Below, one piece after another: positions 21,095 to 33,307 of a stretch of 64,000 nucleotides of DNA. The notes below the pieces were generated by a model, which saw only the letters and a list, made by a program, of their open reading frames with translations, had not been told where the DNA came from and searched no databases. A program made the translations under genes and the position numbers. The stretch is taken from the NCBI GenBank assembly GCA_010356995.1, contig ML996702.1:453013-517012 (forward strand), given 5' to 3'. The DNA comes from Trichodelitschia bisporula. Lineage: Eukaryota > Ascomycota > Dothideomycetes > Phaeotrichales > Phaeotrichaceae. Positions within the stretch are counted from its first letter, which is position 1. Each line of letters opens with the position of its first letter.

Positions 21095-22094
21095 GATTGC
21101 TGTTTTTGTTGGAGGAGTGAGGTTTTTGGTTTGTGGAATTCGGTGTCGTAGATGGTTGTGGGTTTGTGGAGTTGAGGTTGGAGAGTAGATGTTGAGGATG
21201 TCGAGGACGTGGGTATTTATGCGTTGCATCACTGTGACTGTTGCTTTCTTCGGTAACAGGAGAGTACGGTGGGTGACTGTTTCCTTTGGCTCGGTCATTG
21301 TGGTGCATCGCTGTTTCCCAACTGATATGTTGGCAGATGCGAAGGGGGCCTTTGTCCCTGACATGAAGTAAGCGCGATCCGATCCTTCACGTACTCAACC
21401 TGAAAGCATCACCACCCTCAATTCCACCCCCATCACCCTCACTCCGTATACAGCTTCTTCTCTTTGATGCGCTTCAGAGCCATCACCTCCACCCTCGCAA
21501 TCTTCAATACCGACCCTCTTCCTTGTGGAGGCAGTTAGGCAATCCAGTACGGATCTAGAAAATGGTCTCAAATCCAGACCTTAGCTTCAAAGGGCACCCA
21601 TTGTTTTCACATAGGATTGTCCCGTATCTAAACAAAGCCGTGAACTCGGGCCAGACCTCACCACCACGAGCTCGAGACCCCATGGCTTTGCGGCTTTGAG
21701 CTGCAAAAGTCGGGACTGGGATGAAATGTTGGTCGGACTGCATTCATCAGGGCAGGATGCGTGGCGCTTCACTATGCTGGGCCCACGTCGAGGCTGAGGC
21801 CATGCGATAGTTGTGGGTGTTGATGAGGAGCAAGGATTGATTGTTCAGCTAACAACTGATGACTGATGAAAGCATTGACTATTTCAACCGAATATCGAGC
21901 CACCGTACCAAGATGGAAGCAGCATTCGTCTGTGTGTACAGTGCTTCGGATTGTGCCACAGAGGAGGGTCCGCAGGGCCGCCATCGGACGGCAAAAAGGA
22001 AACTGAGAAATGAGTGTCTAAGTGCTGTAAGGACAAGCAGTCCGACCACGCAAAACCCTCGAAAGCAAACGTCGACAACCTCGTCTCTGACGTC
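21095..22094. other. Intergenic between secreted protein and coiled-coil gene
   Basis: Promoter of the small secreted protein on the left (minus strand) and 3' flank of the coiled-coil gene on the right. Short frames only; nothing supported. Confidence 0.5.
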
Positions 22095-22404
22095 TCACTT
22101 GGGCACCCGCTGCGCCAACTCCTCAAGGTTATCACGCAGCTTCGCAATCTTATCATCTCTGCGGCGAACCTCCTCGTTCAGCTCCCGAATTTTCGATTCT
22201 TTACTTGTGAATCTTCGAATCGTGCGCCTGTACAACTTGATCCAGATTCTCAACATACTTCTGGAGTTGTCCGACCTGGTCCTGGAGCCGCGCCTGATTT
22301 TGCCGAAGCCTATCGTTCTCCCTCTTGAGATCATCGGCCACACCGGCCACATGCCTGACATGAGCCTGCAGCTCCTCGAGCATCCTAGGGTCGAAAAAGG
22401 ACAT
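22095..22404 (-). CDS. Small coiled-coil protein, uncharacterised
   Basis: Best model: exons 22404-22259 and 22203-22095 with a 55 bp intron (perfect donor GTATGT, acceptor CACAAG), giving 84 residues. Nearly the whole protein is heptad-like: MLEELQAHVRHVAGVADDLK, then RENDRLRQNQARLQDQVGQLQ, and after the splice KESKIRELNEEVRRRDDKIAK. It is highly charged with no membrane segment. If the intron is retained the frame stops after 67 residues, still in coiled-coil sequence, so two isoforms are possible. Coding on both sides in different frames is the main support for the splice. No family recognised; a small dimerising adaptor is a guess from composition. Confidence 0.6.
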
Positions 22405-23657
22405 TGTAAGCGTGGGATGCTTCGTAGGTGCTTGTATTCGTAGTGGGGGTGTGGGGAGGCTGAGCGCCAGGTGGGGGTTCCGCGGGGGTGTAGTGTTGTT
22501 ACTATTCAGAGCAGGGCGCTAAGGGTTGCGTCAGAGGCAGTGATCGGGAAGTGAGATATCGCGTCGTCGATGGCTGATTCGAGAGTCGGAAAGCGAATTG
22601 GAGTGGTTGGTGTTGTACAGTACGATGTCCTATACTTCCAGCTCGAGGAGTAGTCATGTACGATATGCAGCCCCGGCCCCCACATACCTGCTGGTTGCCT
22701 CTCAAGCGGCTGAGAAAGCCTCAGCCTAGTTATAGTTCTAGTTCTAGTTGCCTCGTCTTGGCCCAAGGCAAAGAGCTACAGTAACAGCTGCAGTTGCGGC
22801 ACTATGTGCAAACAACAAAACAAGCTGACACGAACGTGAACTGCCATGCATCCCTCCTCCAATTGACCTCTTAAACCCTGACACGACTGAGTTCTCGCAC
22901 CCCGCGCCCTCATCGCAATGGACCAGGCACAGCCTTACGGAGGGATGAAACCCCACCACCCGGAAACTGCGGGGTAGGCGAAACGGCCCCCGCGTTGGGC
23001 CTAGGAAACCATATAAACTCGCAACTACGCAAAGGAGTTTAATAAACTTGCTAGGTGTGGGCATACCATTTCTTTGTGTCCTCAGACCAAGTTTTGGGCA
23101 TTTCTCTATCGCTCGTTCTTGTCGATTTACCTTCCCCGCCTGACCAAGTACGCTTAGAAGTACCCCCACGATACGAGCAGTGAGGCTGCCATAAAACAGG
23201 GCGAACCACTGCATACACATTGCCTTAATCGAGTCCCAGTGTTGCCTGCTAAACCTCACGCCATGATGCAGAATAGGCTTCGGGAGGAATAAGCCTTTGC
23301 CCTACATGCGAAGGGCAGCAACGCTGCGGGCTAGGGAGATGCAGGAGGCTGCTTGCTTCTGTAAACAGCCGACGCCTTTTTGAGTCAGTATGTGCAATAC
23401 GTGTGCTATTTGTGCTATGCGCAATATGTGCGGATGATGAAGACGGAGGCCGAACATGGCACGGCTGGATATTCCGGACTGACGCCAACGCCCTGGTAGA
23501 CGGTCAACACCACAAAAAGCCTCCCAAACAATCCAACTCCAAACCCGGACAAAAAGTGCAAAGCGACCAAAGCAAGAAGCACTGTTTTCCCAAGCCCAAC
23601 GCCCAACGCCCAACGCCCAACGCCCAACGCCAAAAGGCCGCCCAGTTCGAGCCGATG
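22405..23657. other. Intergenic with a short CCCAACG minisatellite
   Basis: No gene supported. About 23593-23629 carries a tandem run of CCCAACGC units just past the 3' end of the F-box gene. A TAGTTCTAG-type short repeat lies near 22730-22750. Overlapping short frames here are products of the repeat. Confidence 0.5.
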
Positions 23658-25632
23658 TTACTCGTGCCCCCATCGCCAAAGCGTTTCCACCTCCTCCCAC
23701 TCCATGCTCTCCGCATCAGGATACTCGTACGTCCCCACCTCCATCTCGTCCAACCCCTCTCCTCCCCACTCCACCACTTCATTCCGCTTCACCCTCTCTT
23801 CCCTCCCCGCATCCTCCCCCCACACCAACCCCCCCTCCCCCAAACCATTCCACCTCCCAACCCCGGCCCCATTATCAAACGACAAGCACACCAACCGCCC
23901 GCCCACGCCCCCCTCCCCCGCCGCAAGAAACACGACACAGCGCTCATCCGCCGCGCCCCGAAACACCTCTCCATGCGACCACGCCGCCTTCTCCCGCGCC
24001 TTATTCATAACCCCATGCGCCGCGCCCGCGCCCCGCGCCGGCCATAGACGCACGGGGCTGTATTCGTAGTCGCCGACATCGGGCAGCGCGGTGCGGGCAG
24101 GTTCTTTGCCCTTGCCCTTGGGATTGGCCATGAGAACGCCGACATCGGGCGGCGTAGGCCGGCGCGACGCAGTGCGCAGGCGCAGGCAGGGCGCGGCTGC
24201 GGAGGGGCAGCACGTGCTGTCCGCCACGAGCTCGAGGAAGGCGTTGGCGCCGGCGAGGTAAGTCCTGAACTTGGTGTGGGCGAGGATGAAATGGGGGGGG
24301 GCGTCGGGCGCGTGGGGGTGCAGGGGCTCTGGGTGGAAGTGCCAGGGGGAGCGGGTGGGAGAGGTCATGAAGGTTGCGTGGCTGTCGGCGAGGGGGGCGA
24401 AGGCGGAGTCCGGATTTGCGGTGGTGGGGGAGGTGCTGGGGGTGAAGGACATTGGTGTGCGGTAGAAGGTGCGGGCTTGGGTGGAGCCGCCGCGGTACCA
24501 TTCGCGGCGGGCTTCGACGATGGTGAGGCTTGGGTTGTGCTCGGAGGTTTGGAGGGTGAGGTCGTTCCAGCTGTCGTCGATTGGGCCTTCGTAGTGTTGG
24601 CGTCTGTAGAGGTATCGATTGGTATCGACCTGTTCTGGATCTGGATCGGAGATGGAGAACCGCACGCAGTGGTAACAGGATGTCCAGTCTACTTCGATAA
24701 CATTGAAGGAGGAGCAGTTGGACACGGCGTAGAAGTAGCCATCGTGGATAAGAAAGGCGTTGGTGTTGCCAATATCAGCACCTGGGAAGTCCTCCAGCTG
24801 AATGCCAATGCTAGAGTTGGGTCCGTAGCGGTCGACATTGCACTCTTTTTTATTAAAGCCGTGGTTCGGGTCGAGACTGATGCCCCTGATGATCCACTCG
24901 TGATGACCATGGCTGCCAGTGACGGAGTGCATCCCGTAAAAGAGATACTTGTCCGTATTGCGAACGAATAGCCGCTGAGCTCCGAATATTTGTCGCGGAG
25001 TAATCACGAGGCGCGGTTGCCAATGTTCATTGGGTTTTACGTCGCTTATTTCATATGCAAGAAGCCATTTCTGGTGCGCCATGTCTTCGAAAAGGAGCGT
25101 CAAAATGCCATGACTGACGTTGATCAAAGACCACAAGCCATGGTCGGTTTCCGTAATGGGCAAGTCGTCCAAGGCGTCTTTCAGGCTGAAGTGTCGTCTA
25201 TGGCCAGATTCGTGGATGTAATCAATTTGGACCATCATATTAATGTCGACCGAGCAGATGATCCCCTGCCCAAAAACGAAATCGGTCGCCCGCTCCTGCA
25301 GGATGGAAGCTGACGCTGGCTTACCGACACTTACAGCCTGTCGCCGGCGATAGGTCCTAAGGAGAGCCTGGTCGTAAGAAATTTCCTCTTCCCGGGCTAA
25401 GCGAGCCTCCAGGGAGTATGGTACTGAGTTCTGTGGGAGTCAGGGTCAAAAGTGAGGAGGAGAGAACGCACTGTCGGCTTACCTCGACTACCGTCTTGCA
25501 TAGTACAGTTACATCTCCGTAAGCTTTGAGGGAACGGCATGTTGATCTGAGGTGTACCACGTCGTCGACGTCCAAGTTTTTCCCAATCTCGTAAATGATG
25601 TCGAAAGGAAGTCGGCTGAGATTTGGTGTCAT
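23658..25632 (-). CDS. F-box protein, uncharacterised
   Basis: Two exons, 25632-25483 and 25430-23658, with a 52 bp intron (GTAAGC...CCCACAG), give 640 residues. The N-terminus holds a compact F-box: LSRLPFDIIYEIGKNLDV followed by DDVVHLRSTCRSLKAYGD. F-box proteins bind Skp1 and recruit substrates to SCF ubiquitin ligases. The rest resembles a large beta-rich substrate-binding region of unclassified type, with Trp/His/Tyr-rich segments. The last ~150 residues are low-complexity and Gly/Glu/Trp-rich. An in-frame ATG 28 codons upstream (25716) is an alternative start; 25632 is chosen because it lies directly before the F-box. Possible small in-frame intron at about 25341-25300 (GTAAGT...TGCAG), but the frame is open without splicing. 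Confidence 0.8.
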
Positions 25633-28325
25633 GGACGATAATTCGGATATGCCCGGCGTAGTAGGTAAACGGAATATATATCTGACCAAAGATGTGGCCT
25701 TTCGCACAAAGATCAAGTGCTCTGCGAGTTGTCATGGACACATAAACCAATCCAATAAAAAGGGGAGTAAAGATGTTTCGTGCTTGTTCCTAGCACGGCG
25801 AGGTGGGTGCCTCCTAAGCTTTGGGGAGCAAGGCAGGCTGTCCTTTAAGCAGGTCTCGATGGAGCCTCATCGTTGCTTGGTGTGGGCATTGTTGGATCTG
25901 GACAGTGGCGCTAAATGTGATTACGGAAGATAGGCTCCTATTGCTCGCAGAGCCGCATACTGTAGGAGTATGCTCAAGCACGATATGCTGACGTGCTAAT
26001 CAAGGTGAGAATAGAGGGTGTAACCGGAAATAAACGGCAAGCACTAGGTGGTGCATCTGATTTGCATCTACCTGTACAGCGGGTATTGCGGAGCAGAGCC
26101 TCAATACTACCAGTATTTGCTTCGTTTTCGCGCCATTAATGGGATTCTAGCTGCGGATGCCGTTCGTGTCGGGGATGATTGAGGCTCTGGTAGGTGGCCT
26201 GTGCCCGCTAGTCCAGTCTGGTTCTCCCCTCATGCCTCCTCATCCCCCCCTTCCCACCCCCCACATACATATTGTACCCAAATACACGTTCATTTACTTC
26301 TGATATCTTCTCCTCAAAGCTGCAGATGAAGACTAAGCCCATTTATCTTTTTTAACCCATGGTATACCGCGTGCCCGACATCGTGCGCCATACCCCGTAC
26401 GAGGCTGATTCGATTTTGGTGTACGTTTCTTCCCTGGCCAGCCACCCTTTGGACACCTTCGCCCCGATACTCTATATGTGTCTGCACTTCTCTTCTCTGC
26501 TGCCCAACCCAAGATGCATATAATTTCGATTCGGAGCCCAATTCGACTCTAAACGGTCCACGTCCGCTCAACCTTGAATAGTACCCTTACTCCAAGTCGC
26601 AACTTTGCTAGAAATTAGCCTGGCTACCTTCGTTCCGCCTGTAGCCGACCGAGCCTTACCGCCTAGCCAACCTTGAGGCATAATTTTTTCTCCTTCCAGC
26701 TCCCTGAAACCACAAGAAAACAAACTCCGCATCTTCTATCCGTCATGTGAACACATCGTAACCACCTACTAAGCTTACTCCATCATCACTGCAGGCCGCC
26801 CTGCCCCAGGACACGAGGCTGTTTGCGGCTACACCTAAAGTAGTACATACCACGGATGAACCGACGTTGCATAGTACACCTATGCTTGCCTAGCCGTAGC
26901 ACATCCCATCTCCTCAGCCTGGTATAATCTTCTCTAAATTAGCTTCGCATCACGCTGCCGGACTTCCCCCTCCATGTCCGCCCCAGTACCCGTACGTCAC
27001 ATCCACCCTATCCGCATCACACGCCGATAGACTAGTTCTAATTAACCCAAATAGCTCGCCGCTTACGTCTCCCTCCAGCCTCAGTCGCTGAAAATCCCTC
27101 TACTTGTTTCCTTTCTCCGGGCGCTGGTGCCCAAGGAGTCCGTTTGCCCGGAATACTAGGCCCCACGACCCAATAGCAAGCATGCCGGGCAACAGCCGCT
27201 TTAAGCGCACTAATTTGGGTTGCATTCTATAGGAATCTATGGAAGCCCTTCCCGACGTTCATGTGAGACCGATGACCCACGATTCGGCCGCCCTGGCCCA
27301 ACTCTCGATGCTAGCTCAAACTCACCGGCCAAATGACGTGCAAACTCGCCCGACTAGCAGCCCGACACGAGCTTCAAGCCCAAAGAGCCTCCAAAATTTC
27401 AACATGTGGTATATCGATATCTAGATCTCATCCACTCTACATCCGTACGCCCTGCAACAGCCAGCAACCGGCGACATCGGACGCAGCGTGATCCAGCCTG
27501 ATCCTTCGGCCGACCTCGAAGAGTATCTCGGGTATAGTTCTAATGCATGTACTGCGCTACACGCCGCTGTTGCTCATACTGCCCGCGGGGCTGCATGAGC
27601 GGCCTCCCGGGCGGTTCATCTGCCCGCATTCCCACATGACGGAATTGTACCTCCGGCACTCCGAACAGGATCTTGGAAGAACTGATCTGGCGCCTGCTTT
27701 CGGAACCGCCACGCGTCTTTCGATATAGCTTCGCATCTTGGAAGGTGCTCAGCCTTGTTCCCTAAGGTTATCTTGACGTTGATCGCAGCCCCTCACTTAT
27801 GCGCTGGCAACACCGCACCCAGCCCCTCCGTACAGTAAGGCTGAAGTGGCACGGTAAGAGACTCCCCCGCTCTAGCTCCAGCCCCGTTCGATCTCCGAAC
27901 AATAAAAGCGATTCAAATACGCCACATAAACGGTATCTACCGTAGCCTTACCCCTCCACAAGAGCATTGACACCACCTTCGCTAAAAGAGAGCCTAGCCT
28001 AGACTCAACGACTGGCCATGACAAATTTTGCTCGTGAAAAAGTTGATTGGCCCGCGGCAAGATTCCCTATGCAGCTAGGGCAAGACCCCGCATTGAAGAG
28101 CCGCATTCTTGGCTCAACCGTTGCGCGCGCAGGCACCCTGGATCCCTCAGAACAGAACAGAACCCATTGCCCAACCAAACCCATCCAGCTGACGTTCCAG
28201 CACCATCGCCACCGTAGACGCCAGCACCCGATCCTACTCGTCCATGAACGCCCCATCCCAGCACGCAAGTTTCGCATCCGGCCATTAGCCTCAGTTTCCG
28301 AAGATCAATAACCCCATCACACGAA
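25633..28325. other. Largest clean gene-free stretch in the middle of the window
   Basis: About 2.7 kb with only very short frames (none above about 120 codons, few above 60 between 26600 and 27850) and many TAG/CTA-rich strings. It lies between the F-box promoter (right of 25632) and the Pif1 3' end. No terminal repeats, transposase-like frames or tRNA seen. It could be an old decayed element, a non-coding RNA locus or simply a promoter plus 3' flank. Confidence 0.45.
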
Positions 28326-31000
28326 TCACATCTCGGCTCTTGCCCCCGCGCCTCCACCCCCCTTCCTCAACATAGCAATGACACTCTTTCCCCCCTCCTC
28401 ACTCGGCCCAGCCGCAGCCTCCGCGCGGCTCAACGAAGCGTAAAAGCCCCGCACGGCATCATGCGCCATAACCTTGCTAGGATCGAAGCGCAGCACCTGG
28501 AGCCCAGCCATGCTCGTCGCACGCGAAAGAGCAACATACGCCTGTCCCTTTTCGAACACACGGCCGAGATCGACCTTGACGCGCTCAAGGGTTTGGCCTT
28601 GAGCCTTGTGGATGCTCAGTGCCCAGGCTAAGATCAACGGCACCTGTTGCCGACTCGCTTGCACTTCGCCGTTGGGTAGCTCGACGGTCCATTGTTCGCG
28701 CTGGCAGAGAAGGTCGCGCGTGCTGCCGTCGGCGAGGACGAAGCGCACGACCGGGAAGTTGCTTGCTGAGCCGGCGGTCAGGGATTCCTTCTTCGGCTTC
28801 TTGGGTGGGCCGCCGAGGCTGCCTGGACCATCGGCTTGCGCCTCGAAAAAGTCGGCTTCGCGCAGTTGGTACGAGTCGAAGGTGGCTTCTGACATGAAGC
28901 CTATTACTTTGCCCAAGCTGCCGTTGACGAGCGTTTCGTCCATGTTTTTGATCAGCATCACTTGCGAGCCCTTCTTGAGGTGGAGCACTTCCGGCGCTAT
29001 GCAGCTGCTCAGTAGTCTATCTCGGTGTGACTTGTCCATGATAGTGCCGCCGTCTCGCGCGGCGAATTCCTCGGTTTGGCCAGGCAAGTTCCGCATGCGG
29101 GCATTGTTGGCTTGCTCGACTTCGGCACGAGTGGGGAACCTATGGGGAAAATCGTTAGTAAATGGATGAATTGCCGAAAACGGCAGGTGCTGGGGACGTA
29201 CAGCTCTGTTGCTTCAATATCATCATCCCTCGCAAGGTTCCGGTTTAAGCTTCTAAACCGGGCGATTGACCTTGATGACAAATGACCCTCACGCATTTCG
29301 TTGAGCATGCCAGCGAATTCTAGTCTTGATTAGCACGCAGTCTTGGGCGTGGGGGTACAATGTTCAGCCTTACCAGGGTCCTTTTGACGGAAAATGTGAT
29401 GGAGACCAATCGTATGTTCGATAGTAGTGTTCCAGGTCCCAGCTTGAAAGGCGAACTTGGCCATCCTGCCGTTCTCAGGTACAGGGGGCAGCTGAAAAAA
29501 GTCACCTGTAATGACCAGCTGAATGCCACCAAAAGGCCGACCGTTATTCCGCAAACGGCGTGCGATCTCCTCCAGCTTGTCGAAGAGGTCTGCATCAACC
29601 ATTGATATCTCGTCGATCACAAGCGTCTTGGTGCGCAGCCACCTGTGCTTGGCCTTTTGGTTTTTCTTGACCTTCTTGACCAACTCCGGCACCTCTTCCT
29701 TGCCTAGACCGATGCCAGCGAAGCTGTGCAGCGTGACACCACCAATATTGCAAGCGGCTAGACCTGTTGAGGCTGTGACGGCGACGCGTTCCGTCTCGCG
29801 GGCGTTCTTCTTGCGCAGTGCAGCGATAACCTCGCGAAGTAACACCGACTTGCCCGTTCCGGCGGAACCAGTGAAGAAGACGCTCTTGCCGCTCTCAACG
29901 ATCAAGTCGAGGACATGCTGCTGCTCGTCGCTAAGGTGGACCTTGTATGGACGCTTCTTGCTGCCTTTCATCGCTTCGACCATGACCGACGAGTCTTTAG
30001 TCTTCTTCTTCGACTGGCGGAGCTGCTTTTGTTGCTCTTTGAGCGCGCTCGCGGTGGTATTCCATGGGAGAGATTTGTTTGACTCGCGTTTTTCGTACGT
30101 GTCATCGTCTGACGACCCATCGGACCATGGCAACGCTCGACGCTTCGCCGGACGTTCCACGTCCTCCTTTATAGCAGGAAGGGGGGCTGTGGTGGGGACG
30201 TTGGGGTTCTGATACGAGAATTGGCGGAGATCGACACGCTTACTTGCAGGTGTTCTGAGGTGGTCAGGTGGTGAGGATGACCAGGGAAGCTCGTTCTGGC
30301 TCGACGCAAGCGCCTGCATATTATGATTGACCGCAGTGTCATTAGCGGAGATAGTCGACCCGGTGCTCAGAGTTTGCTGCTCGATGAGGGCTGACTTTAA
30401 CGTCGTCCCGGTGCTTGGGGCTTGCTGCGGGGTGAAGGACTTCAGCGTCGAGGGAAGCGATGGGGACGGAACGCGCGGTAACTCCGGATGCGTGACGGTG
30501 CCCTTAGAAGAGGGATCCTCAATGTCCAGTTCAACATCACTGTCGAAATCATCCTCGTCGAAGTAGACGCCCGGGGCGACAAAGATTGTCTTGGACGACG
30601 ACTGCATGGAATTGGACTGCGCGGCGGACTGCGGGGGCGGCGGAAGTTCGTCAAACGCATTGCGGCCCGATAGCGCCTTTGCTAAGCCGCTCGAACTGCG
30701 CTTAACGCCTGCAGACAGGGTAAGGTTGTCGTCTTCGGGGTAGGTGCTGATGCTCGGAGCCATCATGTTGGGAGAGGCGGCGGCTAGGGGTTGGCCGGGG
30801 AGGAAGTGTGAGTGCGGCTTTGCTGCAGTGGCAGCGTGGTTGTCGACGGCACGTTTGAACATGGTGGGAGTCCCTGGTCTAGACGGCGCGTCGGAGTAGT
30901 CGGAGATGGAGGATGTGGATGCTTTGCGGAGGCGAGAGAGCGTGGGTCGGTAAAGACCGAGGAGCGCAGATGTCCTGGCAACAGCGGAGCTGGCCAGCAT
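28326..31000 (-). CDS. pif1: Pif1-family ATP-dependent DNA helicase
   Basis: Three exons, 31000-29374, 29319-29202 and 29139-28326, give 852 residues. Superfamily-1B motifs in order: Walker A GSAGTGKSVLLREVIAAL (near residue 379), Walker B LVIDEISMVD, QLVITGDFFQLPPVP, FRQKDPEFAGMLNEMREG across the first intron, and the C-terminal HKAQGQTLERVKVDLGRVFE and QAYVALSRATSMAGLQVLRF. The start at 31000 gives an Arg/Ser/Ala-rich presequence (MLASSAVARTSALLGLYRP) typical of a mitochondrial leader; an in-frame ATG 29 codons upstream encodes an unlikely Leu/Phe-rich extension. Pif1 works in mitochondria and nucleus on G-quadruplexes, telomeres and replication forks; dual targeting by alternative starts is known in yeast. 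Residues ~50-370 are low-complexity. Confidence 0.95.
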
Positions 31001-31725
31001 GCAGCAGATGGCGAAGTACAGTAAATATGCTGAAAGGGTGAGTAAGAGGTCGTAGAAGGAGGGTGACGGAAGGCAGAAACACAGCATAGGGCCAACGCTC
31101 GTCTAGCGGGCGGCGGCGTTGGGCTTTCGGTCGCGGGTGTGGAACATTCGCGCGCTTGGACTTGTTGGACCCTCTCGCTCCAAACCGCGTCGGGAGGGAT
31201 TGGGTGTTGGGGATTGGACCTACCTAGGGCGACCCGAAAAAAGACGTGACCGCCTCACCTGGGCAGGTTTGCGGATGGTACGGCTACGACCTTTTCTGAA
31301 TGCCCCTTCGACCAACTTTTACGAGATTGACGCGCTATGGAGTGGGTCACGTGAGAGCTCGTTGTTTTCGTTAGCCTCTTGTGTCGCCACTACACGTCTC
31401 GAAGGCATCTAGTCTCGAGCTTCAATTTTCTTATGGGATATGCCGATAGAATGGTGTTGACTGGTGCTACGGACTGCAATGGGCGAGAACATGCGACGGC
31501 AAGGTGCCACAGACAAAAATCGGTGAGAAGCAAAGACCCGTTCCTACCCCAACCCACAGCAGCATAGATGGCTTCAGACCGCTCCGAAATTCGATTCAAG
31601 ATACTTTTTCTAGTACATACAGTTTCCACACGCTTGCTAACTTCGAAGCGGTGGGAGAGTGAAATGCAGACTGCTCAATATGGCCCTTGCCAACTATTCC
31701 GACGACCGACGACAGCTCACGCCCG
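31001..31725. other. Pif1 upstream region / SLATT gene 3' flank
   Basis: Tandem minus-strand genes flank this 725 bp region. No gene seen. Confidence 0.5.
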
Positions 31726-32493
31726 TCAACGTCCTGGGTTCTTCCCATTCATATTCCCCATGCTCCCCACTTGAGCGGGCAAAGTGGACGACCAAACATC
31801 GGGGTCATTCCTCTGCGTATCCGCCCTCACCGTCTCATAGTTCATCCTCATATCCTCCACCTCCTTCCAGGTCACCTTCCTCCCACCTCTAATTTCCCGA
31901 TCCAAAAACTCAATATCCTCCCTCACCCTCCTCAAACCATCCGCATACTGTAGCAGTCGATTCGGTAACCCCTGCCCTCTTATCAAGCTCAAAATGCCCG
32001 TAATAACCCCATTGACTGCCCCGAGCACCTCAATGGAAATATGCCACCCCCCCTTCAACGCCCCAAAAACAATGAGCAGCGCACTAATGACCAGCTGCGC
32101 AATCAACGACCCGTACACTATCCAGTCATACAGGTAGAATCGGTGCCACGTCGCCCGTTCCTCCCTCACGAGCGCATAGTAGATGCTCGTCGGCGCCTCA
32201 GGGTCTTCGGGTTTGCGGCTGAGCCATCGTGGCAGCGACGAGATGCGCGGGATCAGCCCTGGATCTGGCTCGCCGGCGAGTGCTGGATCGGTGCTTGTCG
32301 GGTGCGGGTTCGTGGAGGGGATGCCCAGAAGCATACGGAATTGCTGGATTGTGAGCGGTGCGGTTGGGAGCTTGATGGCATGCTCCATCCCGGATGATGG
32401 GTTTGGCGTCGCTGGCCCGTGGACTTTGACATCGGTCCCAGATGTTGGGATGTCGCGGCCCAGCTCGGGGTCTTTGACGTCGGTCCCTGACAT
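31726..32493 (-). CDS. SLATT_fungal domain membrane protein
   Basis: Intronless gene for 255 residues. Residues 1-40 are disordered and contain a duplicated SGTDVK segment. The core from about residue 85 reads ISSLPRWLSRKPEDPEAPTS, then YYALVREERATWHRFYLYDW, two transmembrane helices (about 124-146 and 152-172), and a cytosolic helical segment LPNRLLQYADGLRRVREDIE. This matches the fungal SLATT domain (SMODS and SLOG-associating 2TM effector). In bacteria SLATT proteins are predicted pore-forming effectors of nucleotide-signal conflict systems. The fungal versions stand alone and have no proven role. No cyclase, SLOG or NLR gene is adjacent here. Confidence 0.8.
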   Translation of the reverse strand: MSGTDVKDPELGRDIPTSGTDVKVHGPATPNPSSGMEHAIKLPTAPLTIQQFRMLLGIPSTNPHPTSTDPALAGEPDPGLIPRISSLPRWLSRKPEDPEAPTSIYYALVREERATWHRFYLYDWIVYGSLIAQLVISALLIVFGALKGGWHISIEVLGAVNGVITGILSLIRGQGLPNRLLQYADGLRRVREDIEFLDREIRGGRKVTWKEVEDMRMNYETVRADTQRNDPDVWSSTLPAQVGSMGNMNGKNPGR

Positions 32494-33307
32494 TGGGATG
32501 GCGCGGACTGGTGCTGAGAGTGAGGTTGCGAGATGATCACGAAGCGCGCTGGCAGGAAGCTGAGTTCAAAGACGAGGTGTTAGGGGCGCCTCAGCTGAAG
32601 TATGCATAAATATGCTTGATGGGAAACAAGAAATGTGGTGGCTGAAGCCACCGCCAATAGTAAATCATCCACGATCCAGCCTCACGCCCAGCTGAAGTGT
32701 TTAACGAGGGCCAGCTGAAGTGTGTAACAGGAGGCGCAGCTGAATTGGGTACACATGAGTCCAATGGCTACCCCGAAAAAGTCATGTCACGTTCCAGAAA
32801 GTTGTGGCCACCAGGTGCTAAGGCTTTTGCTGAGTAAGAAGGCAAAGACTATTAGGAGGGCGATATGGCTTTTTCGGCTAGACCTTGGTGCCTCATGAAG
32901 AAGGCAAGCAAATCAAACGTATGCCGAGCGTTGTGAGTTTTTGATAGGCGATGTGTTGCGGATCTCTGAATCAAAGGCGTTAGTGGCAATAGCGCCGGAG
33001 TGGTCAGGGTATCCATCCTACATATCAAAGCTTATATGAAACGTCATCGTACATTGTCGTACATACAAGCGCAACGCATTTCTTCTTCCAGTTCTTGGGA
33101 ATTTGAGTCTTCACGATAGCATTTTCGTGTCAAAGTTGACATATCATTTCTAAAGGGTACTGGCTACCTTAACACGCATTCTTCAGTAGCGCCGCCAACG
33201 CCCAACGTGCACCGTCATCAGTCATATCTACGTTTATACGTCTATGCTATCCCGATGCTCCACAAAACCGCCCCCAGACCGAGATGTATGCAATGCACGA
33301 AAGGGAT
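32494..33307. other. Intergenic with repeated CAGCTGAAGTGT motif
   Basis: Upstream of the SLATT gene. CAGCTGAAGT(GT) occurs at 32592-32601, 32689-32700 and 32712-32723, with a variant CAGCTGAATT at 32737-32746; the last three are spaced 23 and 25 bp. Right half is the 3' flank of the PFK-2 gene. No coding signal. Confidence 0.5.

Noticed and set aside
23593-23629. CRISPR-like short tandem repeat
   Set aside because: Units are contiguous without spacers; a simple minisatellite in a eukaryotic genome.
31001-31087. Extended N-terminus of Pif1 from the ATG at 31087
   Set aside because: Adds a Leu/Phe/Cys-rich stretch unlike the family; the ATG at 31000 gives a normal mitochondrial presequence.
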